A DNA stretch of 64,000 nucleotides from Nonomuraea sp. SBT364 (lineage in GTDB: Bacteria > Actinomycetota > Actinomycetes > Streptosporangiales > Streptosporangiaceae), in assembly GCF_001083785.1 (NCBI RefSeq), contig NZ_LAVL01000006.1, forward strand, positions 1 to 64,000, in the 5' to 3' direction. A program made the translations under genes and the position numbers. Shown one piece after another: positions 1-7,787 of this stretch (positions are counted from its first letter, which is position 1; every line of letters starts with the position of its first letter). The notes beneath the pieces are model-generated. The model did no database searches, had not been told where the DNA came from, and worked only from the letters and a program-made list of their open reading frames with translations.

Positions 1-96
1 CGGCACCACCGGCGGCGCGGCCGCGGCCGGGGACAGGGCCATGGTCAGCAGGGCGGCGGCGATCAGGCGCAGCGGTCTGCGCGGGAGAGCGGGCAC
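1..96 (-). CDS. Secreted protein, N-terminal fragment (runs off left edge)
   Basis: Only the first 32 codons lie in the window. A GTG start at 96 follows a GGAG ribosome site that directly abuts the TGA of the pectate lyase gene, so the two are almost certainly co-transcribed and coupled. The 32 residues form a typical Sec signal peptide: arginines at the start, a hydrophobic leucine/alanine core, then an alanine-rich cleavage region. The mature protein is off the edge, so its function cannot be read. By position, a second secreted plant-polysaccharide enzyme is a reasonable guess (inference only). Confidence 0.6.
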   Translation of the reverse strand, partial: MPALPRRPLRLIAAALLTMALSPAAAAPPVVP

Positions 97-106
97 GGTG
101 CGCTCC

Positions 107-1720
107 TCAGATCCTGCCGACGCCGGCGCCGGCTGTGACGGTGGCCTTGACGGTGTTCGGGTCGTCCAGCGTGTAGGCGTAGTAGGCGGACGCCTCCTGG
201 ACGGTCCCGCCGCAGTCGGGGACTCCGGAGTCGACGAAGACGTTGTTCCGCGCGACGCACCGGCCGCCGGGGCCCGCGTACGAGTTGGTCACCGGCTCCT
301 CGACGCGCTCGAAGTAGTTGCCCTCGACCAGGCACCCGGCGTCGGCCTGGCAGGCCACCCCGGTGTCGGTGTTGTAGACGTAGTAGTTGTTGAACACGTG
401 CACCGGCTCCCCGAACCGCACCCGGGGGTTGCGCTGCGGCGTCCGGTCGAACCAGTTGTGGTGGTAGGTGACCTTCAGCCGGCCGGCGTCCTGGGCGTCG
501 TTGTCGTCGTCGTGGCCGAGCAGCATGTTCTTGGTGTGGTCGTGCGTGTGGTTCCACGAGACGGTCACGTACGAGGAGCCGCGCTTGATGTCGAGCAGGC
601 CGTCGTAGCCGTCGGCGAAGTCGTTGTGGTCGATCCAGACGTGGTGGGAGAACATCTGCACGTTGACCGAGTCGTCGGAGGCGTTCCTGAACAGCAGGTT
701 GCGGATGATGACGTTGTGCACCGCGTCCGCGGGCGGGGAGGTGATCGCGTCGTCGGCGGGCAGGCCGATGTTGAGGCCGCCGCCGCTGATGCCGGCCGTG
801 GAGCCGACGCCCAGGATCGTCTTGTCCGAGGTCACGTTGTGCATCCCGGCCGGGACGGTGATCATGCCGCGTACGCAGACGGTCAGCGGGCCGCTCTGAC
901 CGATCGCGGAGAGCAGTTCGGCGGCGGTGTCGGCCTCGACGACCGGTCCGCCGGCGCCTCCGGTGGTGCCGTTCTGCCCCCAGGCGTTCACCGAGGCGAA
1001 CCCGGTGGGCGAGCCCGGCGACGCGCAGGTGCCGGGCGGGGGCGTGGTCGGCGGGTCGGTCGGGCCGGTGGGCGGGTCCGTGGGGCCGCCCACGTCGCTG
1101 ACCAGCACGTCGTCGAACACGGCGCTCGCGTAGTGGGTGGCGAGCCCGGCCCGGCCGGAGGCGAAGGCGGAGTCGGTGGCCGAGACGACCTCCACACCGT
1201 CGACGAACCCGCGCAGGGTCGTGCCGAAGACCTCCAGGCGCAGCGTGTACCAGGTGCCGGTGCCGACCGCGGCCGCGGCGGAGTCCAGCGTCGCGGGCGA
1301 GCCGCCGGAGCGCTTGCCGAGCACGACCGTGCCGGCGTCGCCGAGTCCCAGGTAGTAGTAGCTGCTGGTGTTCTGCGCCCTGGCCAGCACCGCGACGTGG
1401 CGGCCTGGGCCGTTGAAGGCGACCGGCTTCACCCGCGCCTGCACGGACTGGCCCGTCCACGCGGCTCCGGCCACGGCGCGGGCGTCGGCGCTGGTGCCGG
1501 ACTGGCGGTAGGCGCGCGAGCCGTCGGTCACGACCGACCAGCTGCCCCCGGACTTCGACCAGCCGGCGGCGTCGCCGTCCTCGAAGTCGTCGCCGAACAG
1601 CGTCGCCGCGGCGGCGCCCGGCGCTCCCAGCAGCACCGACGCCGCGACCGTCGCGATGGCGACGGCCGCGGCGCACGCGCCGATCACCGAGCCGGTTCTG
1701 CCCGCAGTCCTGCTTTGCAT
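107..1720 (-). CDS. Secreted pectate lyase (PL1 family) with N-terminal LamG-like domain
   Basis: Predicted to cleave pectate by beta-elimination outside the cell. The start at 1720 gives a Sec signal peptide (about residues 1-38, ending in AAAA) and has a GGAGG site 8 bases upstream. Residues about 40-210 form a concanavalin-like/LamG-type beta-sandwich that may bind substrate. A short Pro/Thr linker follows, then a right-handed beta-helix pectate lyase domain. In that domain the vWIDH motif (HHVWIDHND), the LLDIKRGSSYVTVSWN strand and the RNPRVRFG arginine motif are the PL1 catalytic and calcium-binding landmarks. Its stop is followed at once by the ribosome site of the next secreted gene. 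Family assignment is firm; substrate (pectate versus pectin) is inferred. Confidence 0.9.
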   Translation of the reverse strand: MQSRTAGRTGSVIGACAAAVAIATVAASVLLGAPGAAAATLFGDDFEDGDAAGWSKSGGSWSVVTDGSRAYRQSGTSADARAVAGAAWTGQSVQARVKPVAFNGPGRHVAVLARAQNTSSYYYLGLGDAGTVVLGKRSGGSPATLDSAAAAVGTGTWYTLRLEVFGTTLRGFVDGVEVVSATDSAFASGRAGLATHYASAVFDDVLVSDVGGPTDPPTGPTDPPTTPPPGTCASPGSPTGFASVNAWGQNGTTGGAGGPVVEADTAAELLSAIGQSGPLTVCVRGMITVPAGMHNVTSDKTILGVGSTAGISGGGLNIGLPADDAITSPPADAVHNVIIRNLLFRNASDDSVNVQMFSHHVWIDHNDFADGYDGLLDIKRGSSYVTVSWNHTHDHTKNMLLGHDDDNDAQDAGRLKVTYHHNWFDRTPQRNPRVRFGEPVHVFNNYYVYNTDTGVACQADAGCLVEGNYFERVEEPVTNSYAGPGGRCVARNNVFVDSGVPDCGGTVQEASAYYAYTLDDPNTVKATVTAGAGVGRI

Positions 1721-1751
1721 GATCCAGGCCTCCGATCTGGCGGTTCCCTTC

Positions 1752-1780
1752 TTTATGCAACCGTTTGTCGGAGCCGTCAA
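1752..1780 (-). promoter_or_regulatory. Promoter of the pectate lyase gene
   Basis: On the minus strand TTGACG (1780-1775) and CATAAA (1757-1752) are separated by exactly 17 bases, a good housekeeping-sigma pattern, about 32 bases upstream of the ATG at 1720. Confidence 0.6.
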
Positions 1781-1882
1781 TGCGTCGACTGTGCAGTTTC
1801 TTTGCATTTACCCAGGTTGTGGGCGGCGACATCACGGGAATCGGTCCGCCATTTGTGCGTCATCCTGCAAGCGTTTGCCGAA

Positions 1883-2719
1883 TCAGGGGAAGATCGGCCC
1901 GAGCGTCGCCACTCCGGGCATGGCCTTGAGTTTCCTGATCAGATCATCCGAGGGCCGCGCCGCGGCCAGCTTGATCTTGAACGATTCCTCGATCTCGTCC
2001 GGGTGGGTCCGTCCGGCGGAGAAGACCGTGCTCTGGTTGTCGTCCTCGAGTGTCGCCCTGGCGTGATTGACGAAGTAGAAGCGCTGAACCTGGGGCAGGG
2101 CGCCGAGGAGCTCGCCGATGGCCCGCTTCTCGTCCACCGTCGCCGCTCCCCTGCCCGTGCACGAGGCGGCGGGCAGGGTGGCCGACTGCTTGCGCGGGCA
2201 GAGCATGACGTTGATCTCCGCCTTACCCGCCCAGAAGTCGACGGGGAACTTGGTGGTGGCGGCGACGCCGGGGAAGTCGTCCATGACCTTCGCCACCGCA
2301 TCGGCCGTTGCGGAGTCCTTCAGGGTGACCTCGAACCACTGCGGGCCGTCGTGCTCACCGGTCGCCATCTCCTCGGGCAGCTTGGCCAGCCTGCTCCAGC
2401 GGAAGGCGTCCTCGCTGGAGACGAACCTGACCGACGTGACATAGGTCTGCTCCTTGAGCACCTCCTCGACCGCGATCTTGACGCCGTCCGCTCCGAAGTC
2501 GCCGGCGCAGGTCTCCTGCGGACTGCCCGCCCCGCAGAGGATCACCCAGATCCGGGTCTGCTGGGGCAGCGCCCCCTGCGGAACGGCGGTCAGCTTGGCC
2601 GGACTCCGGGGGATCAGCCAGTAGACGGCCGGCAGGCCCGCCAGGAGGAGCACGACGGCGCCGAGCGCGATGAGGACGACCGCCCTGCGGCCGGGGACCC
2701 TGGGCGAAGATGAGACCAC
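1883..2719 (-). CDS. Membrane-anchored protein with two FtsX-ectodomain-like repeats
   Basis: About 278 residues. One N-terminal transmembrane segment (AVVLIALGAVVLLLAGLPAV) is followed by an extracytoplasmic part. That part contains two similar modules, each with a beta strand, a Cys pair and an alpha helix, resembling the extracellular domain of the divisome protein FtsX (first module starts RIWVILCGAG, second starts INVMLCPRK). The FtsX membrane permease core is absent, so this is a stand-alone sensor or adhesin-like relative rather than FtsX. The GTG at 2719 is the only sensible start: joining the sequences across the downstream transposon shows an in-frame TAG upstream and no other start codon. 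The transposon inserted only about 40 bases upstream of it and probably separated it from part of its original promoter region. Confidence 0.6.
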   Translation of the reverse strand: MVSSSPRVPGRRAVVLIALGAVVLLLAGLPAVYWLIPRSPAKLTAVPQGALPQQTRIWVILCGAGSPQETCAGDFGADGVKIAVEEVLKEQTYVTSVRFVSSEDAFRWSRLAKLPEEMATGEHDGPQWFEVTLKDSATADAVAKVMDDFPGVAATTKFPVDFWAGKAEINVMLCPRKQSATLPAASCTGRGAATVDEKRAIGELLGALPQVQRFYFVNHARATLEDDNQSTVFSAGRTHPDEIEESFKIKLAAARPSDDLIRKLKAMPGVATLGPIFP

Positions 2720-2755
2720 AGAAGCAACGTCCGTGATCAGGGGCCCGGAGTCAAC

Positions 2756-2760
2756 CGGGA
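2756..2760. repeat. Target-site duplication CGGGA, left copy
   Basis: CGGGA lies directly before the TGTC terminus at 2761, and the same five bases follow the other terminus at 7697-7701. Five-base duplications are typical of Tn402/Tn5053/Tn7-type transposition. Confidence 0.85.
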
Positions 2761-2793
2761 TGTCACTTTCCCAAGTTGTGTGCAGGGCTGTCC
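2761..2793 (+). repeat. Left terminal inverted repeat of the transposon
   Basis: The 33 bases start TGTCACTTTCCCAAGT and match the reverse complement of 7664-7696 at 25 positions, including the outer TGTC, the AAGT block, TGCA and the inner TGTCC. Two further TGCAG motifs (near 2812 and 2860) lie inward and look like additional transposase-binding repeats. Confidence 0.85.
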
Positions 2794-2904
2794 TGGGCCT
2801 TCGGGCGTCTGTGCAGAGGACTATCAAGCACCGGCTTGTCCGTAGTTCTCTGCGCTACGGTGCAGATGTTCCCCTACTCGCGTGCGCGACGGTGAGGTCC
2901 GGGC

Positions 2905-4158
2905 ATGGATGGCGGGCGGGCGCAGATCATTGAGCGGGGCGTGCTGACCGCCTCGGACGAGGCGTGGGACGTGGCGGTACGCCAGGCGGAGGTAATCGGC
3001 CGGTTGGCCGCCGAGCCGCGGGTGGGATAGGCGGCCGCGGACGCGGCGGCGGGCGCGCTGGGGATCTCTCAGCGTCAGGTGTACGTGCTGCTGGGCCGGT
3101 GGCGCGCGGGTGAGGGCGTCGTGTCGGACCTGCTGCCCCGGCGCTCCAGCGGCGGGCGGGGGCAAGGCCGGTTGCCGGCGGCGGTCGAGGCGATCCTGCG
3201 AGAGGTCATCGAAGCGCGGTATCTGAACCGGCAGCGGCGCACGGTGGCGGCGGTCTACCGGGAGGTCGTACGCCGGTGCCGGACCGGTGGGCTGCCGGTG
3301 CCGGCGCGTAAAACGCTGGAGCGGCGGATTGAGGCGCTGGATCCGGCGGCGGCCGCCACGGCACGAAAGGGCGCCGACGGGGCACGCCGCCTGCGGTCGG
3401 CGGGTGGCGATCCGCCGAGCATCGAGGGCCTGCTGCAGCAGGTGCAGATCGACCACACGTCGGTCGACCTGGAGGTGGTCGATGAGCAGCATCGGCTGCC
3501 GATCGGCCGCCCGTACGTCACCGCGGCGATCGACGTGGCCAGCCGGTGCGTGGTCGGCTTGTTGGTCACGCTGGAGGCGCCCTCGGCGTTGTCGGCCGGG
3601 CTGTGCCTGGCGCACACGGTGTGCGACAAGCGGCCGTGGCTGGAACGGCTCGGCCTGCAGGCGGTGGCCTGGCCGATGAGCGGCAAACCGCACGAGATCC
3701 ACGTGGACAACGCCACCGAGTTCCACAGTGAGGCGCTGCGCCGGGGCTGCGCTCAGCACGGCATCACGCTGACGTACCGGCCCAATGGTGCACGAACTGC
3801 CCGGCACCACCTTCTCCAACCCGGCCGAGCGCGGCAGCTACGACAGCCAGGCCAGCGCGGTGCTGACCGTCGCCGAGCTGAACCGGTGGCTGGCCCTGGC
3901 GGCGGCCGCCTACCACGGCCAGGTACACAGCACGCTGGGCCAGACCCCGGCCGGGCGGTGGACCGAAGGTATCGCGGCCGACGGCCGCCCCGCGACGGTG
4001 ACCAGCGAGACGGCGTTCCTGATCGACCATGCCGGGAGGTCGAGCGCCGCTTGGCGACGCCCGCGCCGCGAGCAGCTGCGCCGCCACCTCCACCGCCGGT
4101 CGAGGGGTGCGCGGACGGGGAGCCGGTGCGGCCGTTCGAGGTGATCGAGCAGTGGTGA
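2905..4158 (+). pseudogene. tniA: tniA-type transposase (DDE/Mu family), broken
   Basis: The reading frame can be followed from ATG 2905 to TGA 4156-4158. It begins with a DNA-binding region and then an rve/Mu-type integrase core, in which two catalytic aspartates are visible (QIDHTSVDL and IHVDNATEF). Three lesions are seen. Codon 42 is TAG (3028-3030). At about 3781-3787 the frame changes and the segment normally holding the third catalytic residue (glutamate) is missing. At about 4027-4030 the frame returns after a second deletion that removes most of the Mu C-terminal region. The proline-rich tail ending FEVIEQW is intact. The stop overlaps the start of tniB (GTGA), the usual tni arrangement. 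No active enzyme can result. Confidence 0.85.
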
Positions 4159-4477
4159 GCCACGAGCCGGACGTCACGCCGGACATAGCGCCGGAGTTCG
4201 AGATCAAGTTGGAGCCAGGGCGGGTGGAGGATCTGTCGCACCTGCATGAAAGCGCCCAGCCGATAGCCCGGTTGCCTGCCGCCGAGCGGCTGGCCCGGGT
4301 CCGGGCGGATCGGTGGATCGGCTACACCCGCGCCACCCAGGCACTGGAGCAGTTGCACACGCTGCTGGACTGGCCGGCCAAGCAGCGGATGCCGAACCTG
4401 CTGGTGATCGGGCCGTCCAACAACGGCTAGTCAATGATCGTGGAGAAGTTCCGGCGCTCGCACCCGCCGATCTCGCA
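4155..4477 (+). pseudogene. tniB: tniB-type ATPase, truncated at Walker A
   Basis: Starts GTG at 4155, overlapping the tniA stop. The first 91 codons match TniB/TnsC-type transposition ATPases (RADRWIGYTRATQALEQL, then LLVIGPSNNG). The next codon, which should be the Walker A lysine, is TAG (4428-4430); a single A-to-T change from AAG would explain it. Conserved sequence continues beyond the stop (SMIVEKFRRSHPP) to about 4477 and then ends abruptly. The rest of tniB and the usual following tniQ are gone. Between 4478 and the SARP stop at 4527 nothing recognisable is seen. Confidence 0.82.
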
Positions 4478-4526
4478 CCGGCGTAGGCGTTGGGGGTGAC
4501 CGGCTGTTAGGCGACGTCCTTGCCGG

Positions 4527-7340
4527 TCAGAGCATGTTCTTGATCGGCTGGGGTGTTTCCGGCACGGCCGGGGCGAGGATCTCGCTCGCCTCCCCGGACG
4601 TGAGTATCCGGGCCTCGCGCAGGAGGCGGACGGACTCCGCCCACTGTTTCCGCGCTTCGCCGTTCCGTCCGAGGTCGTGCAGCGTGGTGCCGAGCCTCCA
4701 GCGGCACACGGCTTCCTTCAGGCGGTATCCCGATTCGTGGAGCAGTCGCACGGCTGTGGTGTAGCTTTCCATTGCCTCGGTCAGGCGGCCGGCGTGGCGG
4801 CAGGCGTCGCCCAGCGATTCGTATGCTGAGCCCGCACCGGCGCGCGGGTCCATCTTCTGCCACAGCTCCACCAATCGGCGGGCTTCCGCGATCGCTTCGT
4901 CGAAGCGCCCCTGACGGTAGTAGACGTGCATCCGGTTGTTGCGGACCGCGGCCGCGGCCCCAGGGCGTCCGGCGTCGTTGTTGAGCTTCAACGCGGACTC
5001 GAAGTAGCCGAGTGCCTCGTCGAGACGGCCCACGAGTGTGTGGATGACGCCGAGGTTGTTGAACGCCCCGGCCTTGCGGCTGGGCAGGCCAGCGCGGTCC
5101 CAGTCGGTGAGAGCCGTCTTCAACTGCGCGATCCCGGCGTCGTGACGACCCTGGTCCCGGTAGACCCAGCCGAGGAAGCTGCGGAGCTGGGCCTTGTCCT
5201 CCCATGCGCCGATGCGGTCGGCCACCTCGATGGCGCGCGCGTAGATGTCGGCCAGTTGGGTGTGCCAGCCCTGGTAGTAGGAAGGCCAGTGGAGGCCGAT
5301 GGCCAGGCCGATGGCGGTCTCCGGGTCGGGGCCGGCCAGCGCCTGCTGGGCGGCGGCGAGCAAGTTGTCCCGCTCGTCCTGGGCCCATCGTCCCGCCTCG
5401 GCCGGGTCCTTGAAGGTGTTGTCGGGTAGCTCAACGGGGCATCGCACTACGGGGTCGTTGTGGAACAGGGTGGTCGCCATCCAGGCGGTGGTCAGGTAGT
5501 GGTGGAGCGCGCGCCGTACGGCGGCGGTGCGTTCCTGCTCCGGCAGGTCCTGGTGTGCGCGTTCGCGGGCGTAGAGGCCGGCCAGGTCGTGGAACTGGTA
5601 GCGGTCGGGTCCGGCGGGTTCGAGGAGGCGGGCGTCTTGAAGGCGTTCCAGGGCGGCCTCGGCGCGGTGGCGGGGCCAGCCGGTCAGGGCGGCGGTGGCG
5701 GCGGGGGTGCGACTGGGCAGGTCGAGCAGCCCGAGCAAGGGCAGCAGGTGGGCGGCGTCGTGGCCGGCGGGTTCTTCTCGGAGGTGGTGGTGGCTGACGG
5801 AGATGCTGGCGCGTACGGCCAGGTCGGCGTACTCCAGCACATCCAGGCGGCGGGTGGCGTCGGCCAGGCGTTTGGCCAGGTCGGACAGGGTCCAGTCGGG
5901 GCGGGCGGCCAGGCGGGCGCCGACGATGCGCAGGGCGAGAGGGAAGCCGCCGCACAGGTGCACGACCTGTTCGATCGCCTGGGGTTCGGCGCGGGCCCGG
6001 TCGGGTCCAGCCAGGCGGTACAGCAGCGCGGCGGCGTCGGCGGCATCCAGGGTGCCCAGGTGGAGGTGGGTAGCGTTGTCCAGGGTGGCCAGCGGGTCCC
6101 GGCTGGTGATCAGGACCCGGCAGCCGGGGCCGGCCGGGATGAGCGGGCGGACCTGGTGGACGTCGCGGGCGTTGTCCAAGATGAGCAGCAGGTTGCAGGT
6201 CGCGGTCAAGGAGCGGTAGCGGGCGGCGGCCTCGCCCGGGTCGGTGGGAACGGCGGCACCGTCCAGGCCCAGGGAGCGCAGCAGGTGGCGCAAGGCCCGG
6301 GCTGGAGCCAGCGGGGCGAGGCCGGGGGTGGATCCGTGCAGGTTGAGGTAGATGACGCCGTCGGTGAACCGGGCGGCCAGGGCGTGGGCGACGTGGACGG
6401 CCAGGGCGGATTTGCCGATGCCGCCGGGTCCGTCGATCACGGTGACGGCGGGCCTGCCGGTGGGGCCGAGTGCGGTGCGCAGGCGGCCGATCTCGGCGAC
6501 GCGGGCGGTGAAGGTGTGGGTGTCGGCGGGCAGCTCGGCCGGGATGTAAGGCCCACTGACCGTGACCTGCTGGGCCGGCGTGGTCAGGTCGAGGACGGGG
6601 TCATTGACCAGGACGGCCTGGTGCAGGCGGCGTACTTCGGCGCCGGGTTCGATGCCGAGCTCGGAGACCATGATCTTGCGGGTGTTCTGGTAGACGGCCA
6701 GCGCCTCGGACGGGCGGCCGGCGCGGTGCAGGGCGAGCATGAGCTGGGCAGCGGGGCGTTCGCGCAGAGGGTGGGCCCGCACGTGCGCGGCCAGGTCGGT
6801 GGCCAGCGCGTGGTGGTCGCCGGCGGCGAGGCGGAGATCGGCGTGGTCTTCCAGGACGGTGCGGTGTTCCTCTTCCAAACGGGTGGCTTCGATGCGTGCC
6901 CAGGCACCGGTCAGCCCGGCCAGGGGTTCGCCTCGCCACAGCTCCAGGGCTGTGCGGAACAGGGCGTCCGCGGCGGCCCTGCCTCCTTGCGCCTGGGCGG
7001 TGCGGGCGCGTTTGGCCAGGCGGGTGAACAGGTGGGCGTCGATGTGGTCGGGTTCGAGCGCGAGCCGGTAACCGCCCTGCGTGGTCTGGATGATCTCTTC
7101 GGTGGTGTGCGGTCCGAGGGTTTCGCGGAGTTTGGAGATCACGATGTGGAGTTGTTTGGCCGCGGTCGCCGTGATGCTGTCTGCCCAGATGTCGGTGAGG
7201 ATCCGCTCGGCGTGTACGGTCTGCCCGGCGTTCAGGGCGAGTCTGGCCAGCACGCCGATCCGTCGTTGCCCGGCGAACCGGACCGGTTCGCCGGCGGCCA
7301 GGACCTGCCACGGGCCGAGGAATCTGATCTCCAGCGCCAT
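4527..7340 (-). CDS. AfsR-type SARP transcriptional activator with NB-ARC and TPR domains
   Basis: 937 residues from ATG 7340, which has GGGGAG nine bases upstream; a TTG start 24 bases further upstream is less likely. Order of domains: OmpR-like winged helix (1-95), bacterial transcriptional activation domain (97-245), NB-ARC ATPase (about 278-530, Walker A IDGPGGIGKS at 302-311), and TPR-like helices from about 650 to the end. This is the AfsR plan: an ATP-binding switch coupled to a SARP DNA-binding unit that usually activates secondary-metabolite genes. The gene is intact and lies inside the transposon, convergent with the broken tni genes. Three 11-bp-spaced heptamers upstream suggest autoregulation. 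No biosynthetic cluster is in the window, so its targets are unknown. Confidence 0.9.
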   Translation of the reverse strand: MALEIRFLGPWQVLAAGEPVRFAGQRRIGVLARLALNAGQTVHAERILTDIWADSITATAAKQLHIVISKLRETLGPHTTEEIIQTTQGGYRLALEPDHIDAHLFTRLAKRARTAQAQGGRAAADALFRTALELWRGEPLAGLTGAWARIEATRLEEEHRTVLEDHADLRLAAGDHHALATDLAAHVRAHPLRERPAAQLMLALHRAGRPSEALAVYQNTRKIMVSELGIEPGAEVRRLHQAVLVNDPVLDLTTPAQQVTVSGPYIPAELPADTHTFTARVAEIGRLRTALGPTGRPAVTVIDGPGGIGKSALAVHVAHALAARFTDGVIYLNLHGSTPGLAPLAPARALRHLLRSLGLDGAAVPTDPGEAAARYRSLTATCNLLLILDNARDVHQVRPLIPAGPGCRVLITSRDPLATLDNATHLHLGTLDAADAAALLYRLAGPDRARAEPQAIEQVVHLCGGFPLALRIVGARLAARPDWTLSDLAKRLADATRRLDVLEYADLAVRASISVSHHHLREEPAGHDAAHLLPLLGLLDLPSRTPAATAALTGWPRHRAEAALERLQDARLLEPAGPDRYQFHDLAGLYARERAHQDLPEQERTAAVRRALHHYLTTAWMATTLFHNDPVVRCPVELPDNTFKDPAEAGRWAQDERDNLLAAAQQALAGPDPETAIGLAIGLHWPSYYQGWHTQLADIYARAIEVADRIGAWEDKAQLRSFLGWVYRDQGRHDAGIAQLKTALTDWDRAGLPSRKAGAFNNLGVIHTLVGRLDEALGYFESALKLNNDAGRPGAAAAVRNNRMHVYYRQGRFDEAIAEARRLVELWQKMDPRAGAGSAYESLGDACRHAGRLTEAMESYTTAVRLLHESGYRLKEAVCRWRLGTTLHDLGRNGEARKQWAESVRLLREARILTSGEASEILAPAVPETPQPIKNML

Positions 7341-7473
7341 GCGAAGCGTCTCCCCACGTTTCAACGGAGTCGGCAGTGTATCGAGATGATCCGGCTCGTT
7401 CGCGGCGATGAGGAACGGAATGCCGTCCTCGCGACAATTCGGCGTTTTAGCTTACATATGTATGTCTAGACGT

Positions 7474-7502
7474 GCTGACTTACACGTGACTTGTAGCTGA
7501 CT
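7474..7502 (-). promoter_or_regulatory. SARP-type operator: three heptamer direct repeats at 11-bp spacing
   Basis: On the minus strand AGTCAGC (7502-7496), AGTCACG (7491-7485) and AGTCAGC (7480-7474) recur with exact 11-base periodicity, which is the known architecture of AfsR/SARP binding sites. An AT-rich -10-like segment (7468-7450) follows in the direction of the SARP gene, whose start is about 130 bases downstream. The site lies within the transposon, so operator and regulator travel together. Confidence 0.7.
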
Positions 7503-7663
7503 CGTCACGTTGCCGATCACTGGGGACACTGGCTCTCCCGCCCCGGCGCGGAGGGACGTTCCAGTCGCCATGCGCTGCCCCATGTGCAGGGCGGAGAGCA
7601 CTCCTGCAGCTTGGCGTTAGTTGTGCAGTGTGCCTTCCCGCAAGCCGTCGTGCACAGGACTTC

Positions 7664-7696
7664 GGACATCCGTGCAGACGACTTCGAAAACCGACA
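7664..7696 (-). repeat. Right terminal inverted repeat of the transposon
   Basis: Read on the minus strand from 7696 it begins TGTCGGTTTTCGAAGTCGTC and matches the left end at 25 of 33 positions. It also resembles the Tn402/class 1 integron outer repeat. It is followed on the plus strand by CGGGA. Confidence 0.87.
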
Positions 7697-7701
7697 CGGG
7701 A
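7697..7701. repeat. Target-site duplication CGGGA, right copy
   Basis: Identical to 2756-2760 and immediately outside the right terminus, giving a perfect 5-bp duplication. Confidence 0.85.
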
Positions 7702-7787
7702 AGCCCCGGCACCCCTACGAAAGTCGCGGATGCGCCGCGACCTTCGCCGGTGACGGTCCGGCGTGATCGCACGGCACGGTGGAGCAC

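Larger units (their letters stand above)
2761..7696. mobile_element. Decayed Tn402/Tn5053-family transposon carrying a SARP regulator
   Basis: The 4,936-base element is bounded by 33-bp imperfect inverted repeats (25 of 33 identical) that begin TGTC, and by a perfect CGGGA duplication. It contains a tniA-like transposase gene and a tniB-like ATPase gene, both broken, and no tniQ or resolvase gene. A full-length AfsR-type regulator gene occupies the right two thirds on the opposite strand. The right terminus resembles the known Tn402/integron inverted repeat, including a TTTTC stretch and GTCGTCTGCAC (family knowledge recalled from memory). The element is now probably immobile on its own because the transposase is lost. 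It sits in the former intergenic region of two divergent genes. Confidence 0.88.
7341..7787. other. Gene-free interval: SARP leader, transposon right end, hydrolase leader
   Basis: This 447-base stretch holds no convincing gene. In order it contains the SARP leader, the heptamer operator (7474-7502), several TGCA-containing repeats typical of transposase-binding ends (near 7584, 7605, 7622, 7650 and 7672), the right terminus, the CGGGA duplication, and about 85 bases leading to the acetylhydrolase gene. Confidence 0.6.

Noticed and set aside
41-2713. Long plus-strand open frame opposite the pectate lyase and FtsX-like genes
   Set aside because: Low-complexity Val/Gly/Arg composition with no domain; it is the antisense shadow of two well supported genes, as expected at this GC content.
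2761-7696. Class 1 integron or CRISPR-associated transposon
   Set aside because: No integrase, attC sites, tniQ, cas genes or CRISPR repeats are present inside the element.
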